64,000 nucleotides of DNA, taken from an uncultured Alphaproteobacteria bacterium. Lineage in GTDB: Bacteria > Pseudomonadota > Alphaproteobacteria > HIMB59 > GCA-002718135. Within the stretch, counting starts at the first letter, position 1; each line of letters opens with the position of its first letter. The notes beneath the pieces are model-generated. The model was not told where the DNA came from. It searched no databases and saw only the letters and a program-made list of their open reading frames with translations. Below are positions 9,518-19,091 of this stretch, in pieces. The stretch covers positions 1 through 64,000 of the forward strand of contig CABXSY010000003.1 of the NCBI GenBank assembly GCA_902514875.1. The letters run 5' to 3'. A program made the position numbers and the translations under genes.

Positions 9518-10206
9518 TTGCTAATTGAATTTAATTTTTGAAATTGCCCTTCTTTAAGTCTTCCAAGCTTATAAGGGCCATATCCAATTCTTATTAATTT
9601 AACTATATTCCATGAAAAATAATTACAAATATTTCTAATTTCTCTATTTTTTCCTTCTTTAAGTTTAAAAATTAACCAATTATGATTTTTTAATTTTTTT
9701 TCAAAGGCAACTTTAATTTTTTTATAACTAATTTCTTTAATTGTAATACCTTTATTTATTTTTTGTAAATCAGTATTTTGTACATTGCTATTTATACAAA
9801 CTCTATAAACCCGCTCAATGTTTGAAGATGGAAGTTCTAAATATCTTGAATAATCACCATTATTAGTTAGTAAGATCAATCCTTCACTCATATAATCTAA
9901 TCTTCCAACGCTTATTAATTGACCGACATTCTTTGGTAATAAATCAAAAATTTTTTTCCTACCTAAATTATCTTTTGTACTACAAATATATTTAATTGGT
10001 TTGTATAACTTCCATACTTCAATTTTATTTGCTTTTTTAACAATTTTATTATTAACTTTAATTATATCTAAATTACTTACTTTATGACTTGGATGAAGGC
10101 ATACTTGATTATTAATTTTAATTTTTTTTTCTACAATTAATTTTTCTGCATCTCTTCGTGAACAAATTCCAGCACTTGATAGATATTTTGAAATCCTAAT
10201 ATTCAC
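9514..10206 (-). CDS. RluB/RsuA-type pseudouridine synthase
   Basis: Converts a specific uridine to pseudouridine in rRNA. An N-terminal S4 RNA-binding domain (IRISKYLSSAGICSRRDAEK) is followed by the catalytic domain, with the active-site Asp in VGRLDYMSEGLILLTNNG. The conserved block KEGKNREIRNIC follows. At 230 residues it is close to RluB/RluE/RsuA proteins; genomic context beside rsmD favours a 23S rRNA RluB-type enzyme, but the exact target is not settled by sequence. Confidence 0.9.
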   Translation of the reverse strand: MNIRISKYLSSAGICSRRDAEKLIVEKKIKINNQVCLHPSHKVSNLDIIKVNNKIVKKANKIEVWKLYKPIKYICSTKDNLGRKKIFDLLPKNVGQLISVGRLDYMSEGLILLTNNGDYSRYLELPSSNIERVYRVCINSNVQNTDLQKINKGITIKEISYKKIKVAFEKKLKNHNWLIFKLKEGKNREIRNICNYFSWNIVKLIRIGYGPYKLGRLKEGQFQKLNSISK

Positions 10207-10901
10207 TTTGTTTCACTAATAAAATTTTTAATTATTTTTATATCATATTTTGTTATTAAAAATTCAGGATGCCATTGTAAGCCAATACACCATTTGTGTT
10301 TTTTATGCTCTATTCCTTCAATAACTCCATCATTGGCTACACATGAAACATTCAAGTCTTTACCAATTTTTTTTACTGATTGATGATGTGCACTATTAAC
10401 ATTTATTTTTTGAGCACCACATATTTTATGTAGTTGAGTATTTTTCGAAATATTAACACTGTGACTAGTTTGATTTCTTGGATTCACTTGTTCATGGTTT
10501 ATCGGATCTCTTTTTAAATCTTGTATTAATGTTCCACCACATGCAACATTAATAAGTTGTGCACCACCACAAATTCCTAATATAGGTTTGTTGTATTTAA
10601 AAAAATTATTAAAAATATTTAATTCAAAATTTGTTCTCTTATTTTTAATATTTTTAGATTGAGTAATACTTGTTTTATATAATTTAGGATGAATATCGAA
10701 ATCTCCTCCTGTAATAATTAAACCATCAATTAAATGACAAAAATCATCAATATATTTTTTTTCATGTAACAAAGGAAATGGAATAGCATTAAATTTTGTT
10801 AAGGAAGTTAAGTAATTTTCCCTCAATGCATACCATGGAAATTTTGAGTATGTTTTCTTTTTTTCACTATCAAGAGTTATTCCAATAATTGGTTTTTTCA
10901 T
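10203..10901 (-). CDS. Peptidase C26 (gamma-glutamyl-GABA hydrolase-like) amidotransferase
   Basis: A class I glutamine amidotransferase-fold hydrolase, 232 residues. The nucleophile is in GICGGAQLINVACGG; His and Glu are in GLQWHPEF. The N terminus KPIIGITLDSEKKKTYSKFPWYAL resembles PuuD-type proteins, which cleave gamma-glutamyl amides such as gamma-glutamyl-GABA. No putrescine pathway genes are nearby, so the substrate is open. The stop overlaps the next gene by four bases, and the gene diverges from tadA. Confidence 0.87.
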   Translation of the reverse strand: MKKPIIGITLDSEKKKTYSKFPWYALRENYLTSLTKFNAIPFPLLHEKKYIDDFCHLIDGLIITGGDFDIHPKLYKTSITQSKNIKNKRTNFELNIFNNFFKYNKPILGICGGAQLINVACGGTLIQDLKRDPINHEQVNPRNQTSHSVNISKNTQLHKICGAQKINVNSAHHQSVKKIGKDLNVSCVANDGVIEGIEHKKHKWCIGLQWHPEFLITKYDIKIIKNFISETK

Positions 10902-10941
10902 TATAATTCAACTATAATGTACAACATAAGTGTGTTCCAGA

Positions 10942-11397
10942 ATGAACGTTGATTTTTTTATGAAAGAAGCAATTATTGAAGCAGACAAAGCTTATAATTT
11001 AAATGAGGTTCCAGTTGGAGGAATAATTGTTGATAATACAACGAACAAGATTGTAGCCAGAAGCTACAACACAGTAAATAAAAATAAAAATGCTATCAAA
11101 CATTGTGAATTAAATCTTATTCAAGAAACTTGCGAAAGACTAAAACTTAAATATTTAGAAAATATGACATTATTTGTTACCTTGGAACCATGCACAATGT
11201 GCGCTAGCGCAATAAGTGAAGTACATATTAAAGATCTATATTTTGGTGCGTATGATGAAAAAAATGGAGGAATCGAAAAACTTCGAATTGCTTTTCAAAG
11301 AGAAAATATATTTATGCCAAATATTTATGGTGGCATTATGCAAAAAGAATGTAGTAATTTATTAAAAAAATTTTTTAAAAATAAGTATGATAGATAA
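10942..11397 (+). CDS. tadA: tRNA-specific adenosine deaminase
   Basis: Deaminates A34 to inosine in tRNA-Arg(ACG). The zinc site appears as KHCELNLI and LEPCTMCASAI (PCxxC). The usual HAE motif reads HCE here, with His and Glu kept. I place the start at ATG 10942 (MNVDFFMKEA), which matches the family N terminus; an in-frame GTG at 10930 is less likely. The 3' end overlaps xseA by 11 bases. Confidence 0.92.
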   Translation: MNVDFFMKEAIIEADKAYNLNEVPVGGIIVDNTTNKIVARSYNTVNKNKNAIKHCELNLIQETCERLKLKYLENMTLFVTLEPCTMCASAISEVHIKDLYFGAYDEKNGGIEKLRIAFQRENIFMPNIYGGIMQKECSNLLKKFFKNKYDR

Positions 11398-12718
11398 AAT
11401 TAATATACCAGAATTTCAAGTTTCAGAATTTAATCAAGCATTTAAAGAAGTAATTGAATCCAATTTTAACTATGTAAGAATTAAAGGAGAGATTTCTGAG
11501 GTTAAAACTGCAACAAGAGGGCAAATTTATCTAACACTTAAAGACGAAGATTCAATTTTAAGTGGAGTTATTTGGGATCAGAAAAAAAAATATTTAGATA
11601 TAAATCCAGAAATAGGCCTAGAAATAATTGCAACAGGGAGAATCACCACTTGGTCTCGCTATAAAACTACTTACCAAATAGATATTGATAAAATTGAATT
11701 TGCAGGAGAGGGAGCACTTTTAAAACTTATTGAAGAAAGAAAAAAAAGACTTCAAAAAAAAGGCTATTTTGATGAAGATAAAAAAATCCCATTACCTTTT
11801 CTACCTGAGAGATTAGGTATTATTACCTCTCCCGCCGGCTCTGTAGTCCACGACATAATTAATAGAGTAAATGATCGTTTTCCAATGCCTTTAGATATAT
11901 GGCCTGTTGCTGTACAAGGTGTTGACGCAGCAGATAGCATTATAAATGCTATTGAAGGTTTCAACAAACTTAAATCCTGTAAACCAGATATTCTTATTGT
12001 TGCTAGAGGTGGAGGTAGCACCGAAGACTTAATGGCATTTAATGATGAAAATCTTGCAACAAGTATTTTTGAATCAAAAATACCAATTATTTCAGCAATA
12101 GGTCATGAAACAGATACAACAATTATTGATTTAGTATCAGATTTGAGAGCGTCTACACCAACAGCGGCAGCTGAAAAAGCTACCCCAGTTAGATTTGAAT
12201 TAATAGAAAAAATTAAAAATTTACAACTTAGATTAAACACAAAAGTTAATTCAGAAATCCAGTCCAAAAAGGAAAATTACGAATACTTAAATAAGTTTCT
12301 TAAATCACCAAGCTCAATAGTTAATAATTACAAGGAAAAGCTTTTAGATGATTTTAAAAATTTGACATTATCAATTGAAAACAGATTTAGTATATCTAAA
12401 TTGAATCTCATAAATTTAGCTAAATCTGTAATTTCCCCAGATTCTTTAGTAAGCTTAACACAAACAAAGATAGATAATCTTACAAAAAATCTTAATTTAA
12501 ATATTGCTAATAACTACAAAGATAACCTTGAAAAATATAAAGCAAATATCAGATTACTTAATTCAAATTCTATCTCTTCAAATCTAAAAAAAGGATACTC
12601 TATTTTGATGAATAAAAAGAAAATTGTTAAGACTATAAAAAAAATTGCTACCAATGATCAGTTATCTGTTAAGCTTATTGATGGCACCATTGATATAAAG
12701 GTAAAAAAAATTAACTAA
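11387..12718 (+). CDS. xseA: Exodeoxyribonuclease VII large subunit
   Basis: Subunit of the single-strand DNA exonuclease involved in repair. The N-terminal OB fold (YVRIKGEISEVKTATRGQIYL) is followed by the catalytic domain with ITSPAGSVVHDIINR, ARGGGSTEDLMAFNDE and SAIGHETDTTIIDLVSD, then a long helical coiled-coil region and the C-terminal KGYSIL block. At 443 residues the length is normal. It overlaps tadA by 11 bases and converges with lpxL by 8. xseB is not in the window. Confidence 0.95.
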   Translation: MIDKINIPEFQVSEFNQAFKEVIESNFNYVRIKGEISEVKTATRGQIYLTLKDEDSILSGVIWDQKKKYLDINPEIGLEIIATGRITTWSRYKTTYQIDIDKIEFAGEGALLKLIEERKKRLQKKGYFDEDKKIPLPFLPERLGIITSPAGSVVHDIINRVNDRFPMPLDIWPVAVQGVDAADSIINAIEGFNKLKSCKPDILIVARGGGSTEDLMAFNDENLATSIFESKIPIISAIGHETDTTIIDLVSDLRASTPTAAAEKATPVRFELIEKIKNLQLRLNTKVNSEIQSKKENYEYLNKFLKSPSSIVNNYKEKLLDDFKNLTLSIENRFSISKLNLINLAKSVISPDSLVSLTQTKIDNLTKNLNLNIANNYKDNLEKYKANIRLLNSNSISSNLKKGYSILMNKKKIVKTIKKIATNDQLSVKLIDGTIDIKVKKIN

Positions 12719-13574
12719 ATCTCTTGTGTTGCCAAAACCATTGAGAGGGCTCTGATTTAATCCACTCTTCTATTTTGTAATGTATTGTTTCCATCATTTG
12801 ATTATCACTTACATTTACATCATTGTGATAAAAAGGCTCAAGAAAGGTTAACTCAATTTTTCCATTATCAATTCTTTTATTTCTAATTGGGATTATTGGT
12901 AGTTTATATTTTCTGGCTAGTTTTAAAAAACCTGTTTGTGTTTTAACTTTTCTTTTAAAAAATAAAACTTCTTCTCCAGAAGAATCTTTTTGATCAATTA
13001 CAACCAACATTGATAAAGAATTTCTTATAGCTGTGGTTATATCTTTAGCACTTTTTTTACCTTTTGGAGTATAAAAACTTTTAGATGATACAAGTGAACT
13101 TCTTCTAATTTTTAATAATAGTTTATCTATAAAATGATTATTAATATGCCTATATACTGCACCTAGATTTACGCCAATTCTATCTAGACTAGGTACTACA
13201 ACTTCCCAATTAGACTGATGAATACATATAAATATGCCTTGAGAATTATTTTTAATTAAATTTTCAATATTTTCAATTTTATTGTACTTTATTTTTTTTT
13301 TGCTAAATAAATAGTTTAATCTAGGAAGTTCAGAAATTGTTCTGCCTAAATTATCCCAACTTTTTTTCACTATACTTTTAACCTCCTCCTCTTTCATATT
13401 AGGAAATACATATTTGCAATTTTTAATCGCAGTTTTGTTTGCACCTGATAATTTACCAAAAGTACTAAACAAAAAAGAAGTAAATTTAGCCGATATATTT
13501 AATGGTAAAAGTTTAAATAAGAAAAAAATTAAAAAAACAATAATATATTCAAAGAAATAAATTATATTTTTCAT
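12711..13574 (-). CDS. lpxL: Lipid A biosynthesis lauroyl/myristoyl acyltransferase family protein
   Basis: Membrane-anchored late acyltransferase of lipid A synthesis (LpxL/HtrB family), 287 residues. One N-terminal membrane helix (IIYFFEYIIVFLIFFLF) precedes the catalytic HX4E motif, seen as HQSNWEVV near residue 118. The motif DQKDSSGEEVLFFKRK and the C-terminal QWFWQHKRF are typical. It is the last gene of the lipid block and overlaps lpxK by four bases. Distinguishing LpxL from LpxM or LpxP is not possible by eye. Confidence 0.88.
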   Translation of the reverse strand: MKNIIYFFEYIIVFLIFFLFKLLPLNISAKFTSFLFSTFGKLSGANKTAIKNCKYVFPNMKEEEVKSIVKKSWDNLGRTISELPRLNYLFSKKKIKYNKIENIENLIKNNSQGIFICIHQSNWEVVVPSLDRIGVNLGAVYRHINNHFIDKLLLKIRRSSLVSSKSFYTPKGKKSAKDITTAIRNSLSMLVVIDQKDSSGEEVLFFKRKVKTQTGFLKLARKYKLPIIPIRNKRIDNGKIELTFLEPFYHNDVNVSDNQMMETIHYKIEEWIKSEPSQWFWQHKRFS

Positions 13575-14569
13575 ATTGCTAAATCATTTATTTTATTCTC
13601 TAAAATGTTACCTAATATTTCTTTAAGTAGATTTTCATCATCAAATTTAATTTCCCCATTCAATGTACTTACTAAAGATCGATATGATTTAGGTATTCTA
13701 ACAAAATCTTTTTTTGTAGTCACTAATACTGATTTTGTAAGATTTGCATTTTCTGCTAAATTTAACATATCATTTTCATCAAAAATATGGTGATCAGGAT
13801 AGCTGATTTTTTTTTCTAAAATAGCCCCTTGTTCAGAAAGTGAATTATAAAATTTTTCAGGATAGGCAATACCTGCAAAGGCTGTCACTTTTTGATTTTT
13901 ATATATTTTATTATCTGTACTTATTTGAAATTTAGCATGAATAATAGGAACAGTACTTGGAATTTTATCTTTTACATCTTGAGATATTTCTCCAATTACG
14001 ATTACAAGATTTGCTCTGGAAATACCTCTTGATATACTCTCTCTAAGAGGACCAGATGGGATTACCCTTTTATTTCCAAAGCCCTGTTCTCCATTAATAA
14101 CAATAATTGAAAAATCTTTTTGAAGAGCTGGATTTTGAAAACCATCATCCATAATTATACAATCAGCACCTTTTTCTTTAGCTAAAACAAAGGATTTATT
14201 TCTATCTTGACCAATCCAAGTTGGCGCAACTTCAGCTAGTAATAAAGATTCGTCACCAACACTTTTTGCAGAATGCCATTCTTTCACAAGAACATTAGAT
14301 TTTTCAATACCGCCATATCCTCTTGAAACAAAGTGAGGATTATATCCACTAAGTTTTAATAAATTTCCAATTTTTAAAGCAACTGGTGTTTTACCAGCTC
14401 CTCCTACCACTATATTTCCAATACAAATTATTGGGATGCTAGAAGATGATTTTCTGCTAATGAAATTTCTTATTTTAGTCCCAAATCTAAAAACTAATGA
14501 AAGTGGATACAAAGAGTTCGACAAGTATGTATCATTTTTTTTATACCAAAATTTAGGAGCTTTAAGCAT
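13571..14569 (-). CDS. lpxK: Tetraacyldisaccharide 4'-kinase
   Basis: Phosphorylates the lipid A disaccharide at the 4' position at the inner membrane. The P-loop reads GNIVVGGAGKTPVALKI and a later block reads DDGFQNPALQKDFSIIVI. The frame is open further upstream, but the family start MLKAPKFWY sits at 14569, two bases past the waaA stop at 14571; this avoids a 77-base overlap and gives 332 residues. Part of the minus-strand msbA-DUF374-waaA-lpxK-lpxL block. Confidence 0.93.
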   Translation of the reverse strand: MLKAPKFWYKKNDTYLSNSLYPLSLVFRFGTKIRNFISRKSSSSIPIICIGNIVVGGAGKTPVALKIGNLLKLSGYNPHFVSRGYGGIEKSNVLVKEWHSAKSVGDESLLLAEVAPTWIGQDRNKSFVLAKEKGADCIIMDDGFQNPALQKDFSIIVINGEQGFGNKRVIPSGPLRESISRGISRANLVIVIGEISQDVKDKIPSTVPIIHAKFQISTDNKIYKNQKVTAFAGIAYPEKFYNSLSEQGAILEKKISYPDHHIFDENDMLNLAENANLTKSVLVTTKKDFVRIPKSYRSLVSTLNGEIKFDDENLLKEILGNILENKINDLAI

Positions 14570-14570
14570 T

Positions 14571-15791
14571 TTAATTAATATACTTTTCAATGTTTTGAAA
14601 AAGTTTTTCTTTTTCAAAAAAAGACCTATTTGAAAACTCAAGTGCATTTGTTTGAATTTTTTTAATTTCCAAATTATTATTTATTAATGCTCTCATCTTT
14701 ATATCAATGTCATCAAACTTATTTACAACTATACATGCATTTGCTTTTACCATATCTTCATAAATATTAGTCCAATTATCAACATAATTACCGCTAATAA
14801 TAGCACATCCATAACTTGCAGGCTCTATAGGATTATGTCCACCAATATTTTTTAAAAAAGAACCACCTAAAATAACCAAATCACTAATTTTAAAATATTG
14901 ATCTAATTTTCCAAAACTGTCAATTATAACGATATTATTTTCTTCATATTCTTTTTTAGATTCTAAAGAAATATTAAATCCTTCATTATTTAATTCTTGC
15001 TTAATTGTACCAACTCTTTCTGGGTGCCTTGGTGCAATATAAATTTTTAAATTAAATTCACGAATTGTTTTTTTAATACATTTAATTATCTCCTTTTCTT
15101 CATTAGAATGAGTACTTGCAATCATGATTATATTTGATTGATCTTTATTTACTGAAGAATTGTTTTTATTCTTAGCTAATTTTAAATTTCCAACATAGTC
15201 AATTTCTAAGTTTGTTAACTCTTGAATTCTTTTCTTATCATCTGTGCTTTGTGCAAAAATTTTATTAAAACTCTTTAATGAGCTTCTGTAGAAATTTTTT
15301 GAGCTTTTCCATTTTTTAAAAGAAGTTGGAGAAATCCTTGCATTTAAATATAAACAATGGATATTTTTTATTCTAATTTTATTAAGCATATTTGGCCAAA
15401 TATCTGACTCTATCCATAGAATCAGATTTGGTTTCCAAAAGTTTAAAAATCTTGAACACCATAGAGAAACATCAAATGGGATATACTGATGGATAATTTT
15501 ATTTTTATAAAACTCTTTAATATATTCCGCTGAAGATTTTGTTGTTGTAGTCACTAAAATATCAAATACTTTATGATATCGTTCTATAATTAAATCTGAA
15601 GATTTAAATTCGCCAATACTTGCTGCATGTATCCATAAAATTTTTTTCTCACTATTTTTTTTTACCGTTGGTTTCCCGAACCTTTCAATAAATCTTAATC
15701 TATCCTCTTTTTTTCTATAGATGCGAATAAATATATTAAAAATAATTACTGGTATGAGAAGAGTACTGAGTATTTGATATATTCTAAGCAT
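14571..15791 (-). CDS. waaA: Kdo transferase (3-deoxy-D-manno-octulosonic acid transferase)
   Basis: Transfers Kdo from CMP-Kdo to lipid A precursor at the inner membrane. A 406-residue protein with an N-terminal membrane helix (ILSTLLIPVIIFNIFI), the conserved acceptor region IHAASIGEFKS with the catalytic Glu, APRHPERV, and the C-terminal GGSFLKNIGGHNPIEPA. It overlaps the upstream DUF374 gene by eight bases and the lpxK start lies one base beyond its stop, indicating a single transcript. Confidence 0.94.
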   Translation of the reverse strand: MLRIYQILSTLLIPVIIFNIFIRIYRKKEDRLRFIERFGKPTVKKNSEKKILWIHAASIGEFKSSDLIIERYHKVFDILVTTTTKSSAEYIKEFYKNKIIHQYIPFDVSLWCSRFLNFWKPNLILWIESDIWPNMLNKIRIKNIHCLYLNARISPTSFKKWKSSKNFYRSSLKSFNKIFAQSTDDKKRIQELTNLEIDYVGNLKLAKNKNNSSVNKDQSNIIMIASTHSNEEKEIIKCIKKTIREFNLKIYIAPRHPERVGTIKQELNNEGFNISLESKKEYEENNIVIIDSFGKLDQYFKISDLVILGGSFLKNIGGHNPIEPASYGCAIISGNYVDNWTNIYEDMVKANACIVVNKFDDIDIKMRALINNNLEIKKIQTNALEFSNRSFFEKEKLFQNIEKYIN

Positions 15792-16455
15792 GTAGATTTT
15801 TTTCTGCTGATTCCATGCAATAATTAATTTTTTCTTCCAAGAAATTCTTATATTTGTCTAAATCATCATCTTTAGTTGAAGAAGGAATAGTAATTGGCTC
15901 ACCCCAGACAAATCTACATTTTGAAAATGGATATGTTATTAAAAATGAGTCCCAAGATTTAAGTTTAAGATTTTTATTTGAAGCAAAACCAAGTGGTATA
16001 ATTGGGACTTGAGAATGAATTGCAATTTTTATAACTCCTTCTGAAACTTTCTTATTAGGTCCTCTTGGTCCATCAGGAGTAATACCAATATAATTTCTAT
16101 CTTTTAAAATTTTAAATACCTTCCTTAATGAAGGTGATTTATTTTTTGACACTATAGAAACATTTTTTAAATTAAAATGACCTGCAATATATGCACCAAA
16201 ACGACCATCACTATGACTAGATGCTAACATATTTAACACAGATTTACTTTTCCATACATGTCCTATCATCATTAATTGACCATGCCAAAATGCTAAAATA
16301 AAAGGTTTATTCTCTCTCCATAATTTTTCTGGTAACTCAGAGTTTACAATCTGTATTTTAGAAGTGTAACATACGAATAAGATATATAGGTAACCTATAA
16401 ATGCCAATATTTTTTGAGAAATAGAAAATTTAAAAATTTTTTTTTTAAAACTCAT
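15784..16455 (-). CDS. DUF374 lysophospholipid acyltransferase family protein
   Basis: A 223-residue membrane-associated protein of the DUF374 family, related to LPLAT acyltransferases. The motif AFWHGQLMMIGH and the block ITPDGPRGPNKKVSEG are diagnostic. In alphaproteobacteria it is regularly linked to waaA and lpxK, and here it lies between msbA and waaA with short overlaps on both sides, so a role in lipid A or envelope lipid acylation is likely. The precise substrate is unknown. Confidence 0.86.
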   Translation of the reverse strand: MSFKKKIFKFSISQKILAFIGYLYILFVCYTSKIQIVNSELPEKLWRENKPFILAFWHGQLMMIGHVWKSKSVLNMLASSHSDGRFGAYIAGHFNLKNVSIVSKNKSPSLRKVFKILKDRNYIGITPDGPRGPNKKVSEGVIKIAIHSQVPIIPLGFASNKNLKLKSWDSFLITYPFSKCRFVWGEPITIPSSTKDDDLDKYKNFLEEKINYCMESAEKNLHA

Positions 16456-18193
16456 TTTCTAACTGTTCTCGTAGTTGTAATTTTTTATAAATAGTTGACT
16501 TTGAAATTAACTCTTCATGTGATCCTTGACTTTCAATTTTACCTTTATCTAAAACGTAGATAATGTCTGCGTCTTCTATTGTGCTTAATCTATGTGCAAT
16601 TATTAACTTAGTTTTGTTATTCATAAGATTATTAATTGTTTCATGAATCTTATTTTCAGTAATGTTATCAAGAGAAGATGTAGCTTCATCCATAATTAAA
16701 AGTGGTGCATCTTTTATTAGAGCTCGGGCAATAGCAATTCTTTGTCTTTGTCCACCTGATAATTTTATACCGTTTTCTCCGATAACAGTGTGTAGTTTTT
16801 GATCCAATTCTTTTGAAAAATTATTCACACCAGCATTTTTAGCAACTAATCCAATCTCTTCATCACTTGCTTCAAGGTTTCCATATTTAATATTATTAAA
16901 AATACTCTCATTAAATAAAATTGTCTCTTGAGTAACTATTGAAACACTACTTCTTAAATCTGTCAGATCGAGTTCTTTTATATCTTTTGAATTAATTAAT
17001 ATAGAACCTGAATAATTATCATATAATCGCAAAATTATATTTGCTATCGTCGATTTACCAGATCCAGATAAGCCAACTAATGCAACTTTTTTTCCTTTTG
17101 GTATTCTTAAACTTATTTTATCAAGTACTGTAATATCGTTATACGCAAATGAAACATCTTTAAAAACAATGTCTCCATCAAGATCTGTAGTTTTTTTTGT
17201 AGTAATATTTTCGATATTTTTTTCACTTGTATCTAAAAGTTTAAATATTCTTTCAGCTCCAGCTAGTCCTTCTTGGACACTAATGTTTAGATTGCCAAGT
17301 GCCTTTACTGGTTGATAAGCCAGAAGAAGACTTACTAAAAAACTCATAAATTGACCTGTTGTCATACTTTCATTTAAGACAAAAACTCCCCCAGCATAAA
17401 TTGAAAGTGCTACGGCTAAACTTCCAATAAATTCCATTAAAGGGCTTAAGCGATTGCTAATAAAGGCAGATTTTGTAAAATATTTTTGAATGAAACTAAT
17501 TGTTTTAAATGCTCTTTGTTTTTCATAGTTTTCTCTTGAATATGCTTTTACCTGTCTAATACCTTTAATACTCTCAGCTAATACATTAGAAAAAACTGCA
17601 ATTTCGTTTTGAATAGTGTAAGTAATTTTTCTTATACTCTTTCCAATTTTTCTTATGGGCCATATTGCTAAAGGGAATGCAAAAAAAGCAAAAAGAGTTA
17701 GGGTCCAACTTTGGTAAAACATATTACCTAGTAAAAAAATAATAACTAAAACATCTTTTATAATCCCTGTTACAGATTTGACTATTGCAAGTCTTAAGTA
17801 GTAAGTATCATTAATGAGTCTTGAAATTAAATTACCTGACTTAGAGTCATTATAAAATTTCATATTTAAATACATGAGTTTTTCAAACATCTGAGTTTGA
17901 AGCTTTGCAATAATAGAATGTGCAACTTTACTCATTTGATAAGAGTGAGTATATGTTGCTAATCCTTTACAGAGGGTCACTATAATAATTGCAATTGGAA
18001 TTAAAAATAACATTTCTTTATTCCCTTTGATTAAGACTTCATCAAGCGCAGGTCTTACTAACCAAGCATGTAAGCCTGTTGCTGCTGCTGAAATAACCAT
18101 CATAAATAAAGCTAAAATTATTTTGAGTTTATGACTCATTAAATATTGCAATACTATTCGTGAAGTAACTGACTGTTTTTTATCTGAAGACAT
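16445..18193 (-). CDS. msbA: MsbA-type lipid A export ABC transporter
   Basis: A 582-residue half-transporter: an N-terminal six-helix membrane domain and a C-terminal ATPase with Walker A GLSGSGKST, signature LSGGQRQR, Walker B LLIMDEATSSLD and H-loop IIAHRLST. It is predicted to flip lipid A-core across the inner membrane as a homodimer. Identity as MsbA rather than another type I exporter rests on its place at the head of the lipid A block. It overlaps the DUF374 gene by 11 bases and shares one base with the end of ubiA's reading direction. Confidence 0.87.
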   Translation of the reverse strand: MSSDKKQSVTSRIVLQYLMSHKLKIILALFMMVISAAATGLHAWLVRPALDEVLIKGNKEMLFLIPIAIIIVTLCKGLATYTHSYQMSKVAHSIIAKLQTQMFEKLMYLNMKFYNDSKSGNLISRLINDTYYLRLAIVKSVTGIIKDVLVIIFLLGNMFYQSWTLTLFAFFAFPLAIWPIRKIGKSIRKITYTIQNEIAVFSNVLAESIKGIRQVKAYSRENYEKQRAFKTISFIQKYFTKSAFISNRLSPLMEFIGSLAVALSIYAGGVFVLNESMTTGQFMSFLVSLLLAYQPVKALGNLNISVQEGLAGAERIFKLLDTSEKNIENITTKKTTDLDGDIVFKDVSFAYNDITVLDKISLRIPKGKKVALVGLSGSGKSTIANIILRLYDNYSGSILINSKDIKELDLTDLRSSVSIVTQETILFNESIFNNIKYGNLEASDEEIGLVAKNAGVNNFSKELDQKLHTVIGENGIKLSGGQRQRIAIARALIKDAPLLIMDEATSSLDNITENKIHETINNLMNNKTKLIIAHRLSTIEDADIIYVLDKGKIESQGSHEELISKSTIYKKLQLREQLENEF

Positions 18194-19056
18194 TAAAAAG
18201 TTTGTAAAAGTAAAAACAACATAATTGCAAAAATATTATTTTGTCTGAAATAATAATTTGAACTTAACGGTGATGTTATATCCCATTTCTGAATTGCTAT
18301 ATACGTACAAATTGCGATAGTTGCTATAATAATTGAACTTAGTAAAAAATTTGAGGAATTCCATACAAAATAAGACAATATAATTAAGATAATAAGATAG
18401 CATGCTTGAACAAATCTTTTACCATTTTTATCAAAATAAACTGCTGTAGATTTAATTTTATTTAAAATATCATCTGCCTTATCTTGGTAGGCATAAATCG
18501 TATCATATGCAAATGTCCAAAATATACATACAAAATACAATAAAAGAAAATCAAATGTAATTCGTGTATTAAATTGCATTGATACTATTAGCACACCCCA
18601 ACTAAAAATAATTCCAAGGAATAACTGTGGGAAGTAAGTTATTCTTTTCATAAAAGGATATAAAATTACAAATGGCACACTTAACAAACCTAATACAATT
18701 GATTGAAAATTAAACTCAAGAAGAATGAAAAAACTAATTACCAATAATATAGTTAATAATAATATGGATTCAGTAATAGAAATTTTCTTAGATGCTAAGG
18801 GTCTAAATTTGGTACGTGTAACTTTTTGATCAAAATCAATATCGATAATATCATTAATTATACAACCTGCGCTTCTCATTAAAAAAGAACCAATTAAAAA
18901 AAGTAAATACCAAAATAATAGTTTAGAAGTTTCTATTTTTAGTAACGCTAAACCAAACCAGCAAGGCCACATTAATAGAAGGAAGCCAATAGGTTTGTTC
19001 AGTCTAATTAACTCACAGTAATCAAATATTTTTTTTACAACTAAGTTATCCCACAT
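18193..19056 (-). CDS. ubiA: 4-hydroxybenzoate polyprenyltransferase
   Basis: Integral-membrane prenyltransferase of ubiquinone synthesis, joining the polyprenyl tail to 4-hydroxybenzoate. The first Asp-rich motif is NDIIDIDFDQKVTRTKFRPLAS and the second is YAYQDKADD; eight or nine hydrophobic helices surround them. The N terminus RLNKPIGFLLLMWPCWFGL is typical. It is first in the minus-strand block and diverges from rsmE, with a 35-base gap holding both starts. Confidence 0.93.
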   Translation of the reverse strand: MWDNLVVKKIFDYCELIRLNKPIGFLLLMWPCWFGLALLKIETSKLLFWYLLFLIGSFLMRSAGCIINDIIDIDFDQKVTRTKFRPLASKKISITESILLLTILLVISFFILLEFNFQSIVLGLLSVPFVILYPFMKRITYFPQLFLGIIFSWGVLIVSMQFNTRITFDFLLLYFVCIFWTFAYDTIYAYQDKADDILNKIKSTAVYFDKNGKRFVQACYLIILIILSYFVWNSSNFLLSSIIIATIAICTYIAIQKWDITSPLSSNYYFRQNNIFAIMLFLLLQTF

Positions 19057-19091
19057 ATATGAATATAATGTTATAATTCTAAAACATTGAA

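Noticed and set aside
14570-14647. N-terminal extension of lpxK overlapping waaA by 77 bases
   Set aside because: The family N terminus begins at MLKAPKFWY (14569), which lies just after the waaA stop; the extension is frame read-through only.
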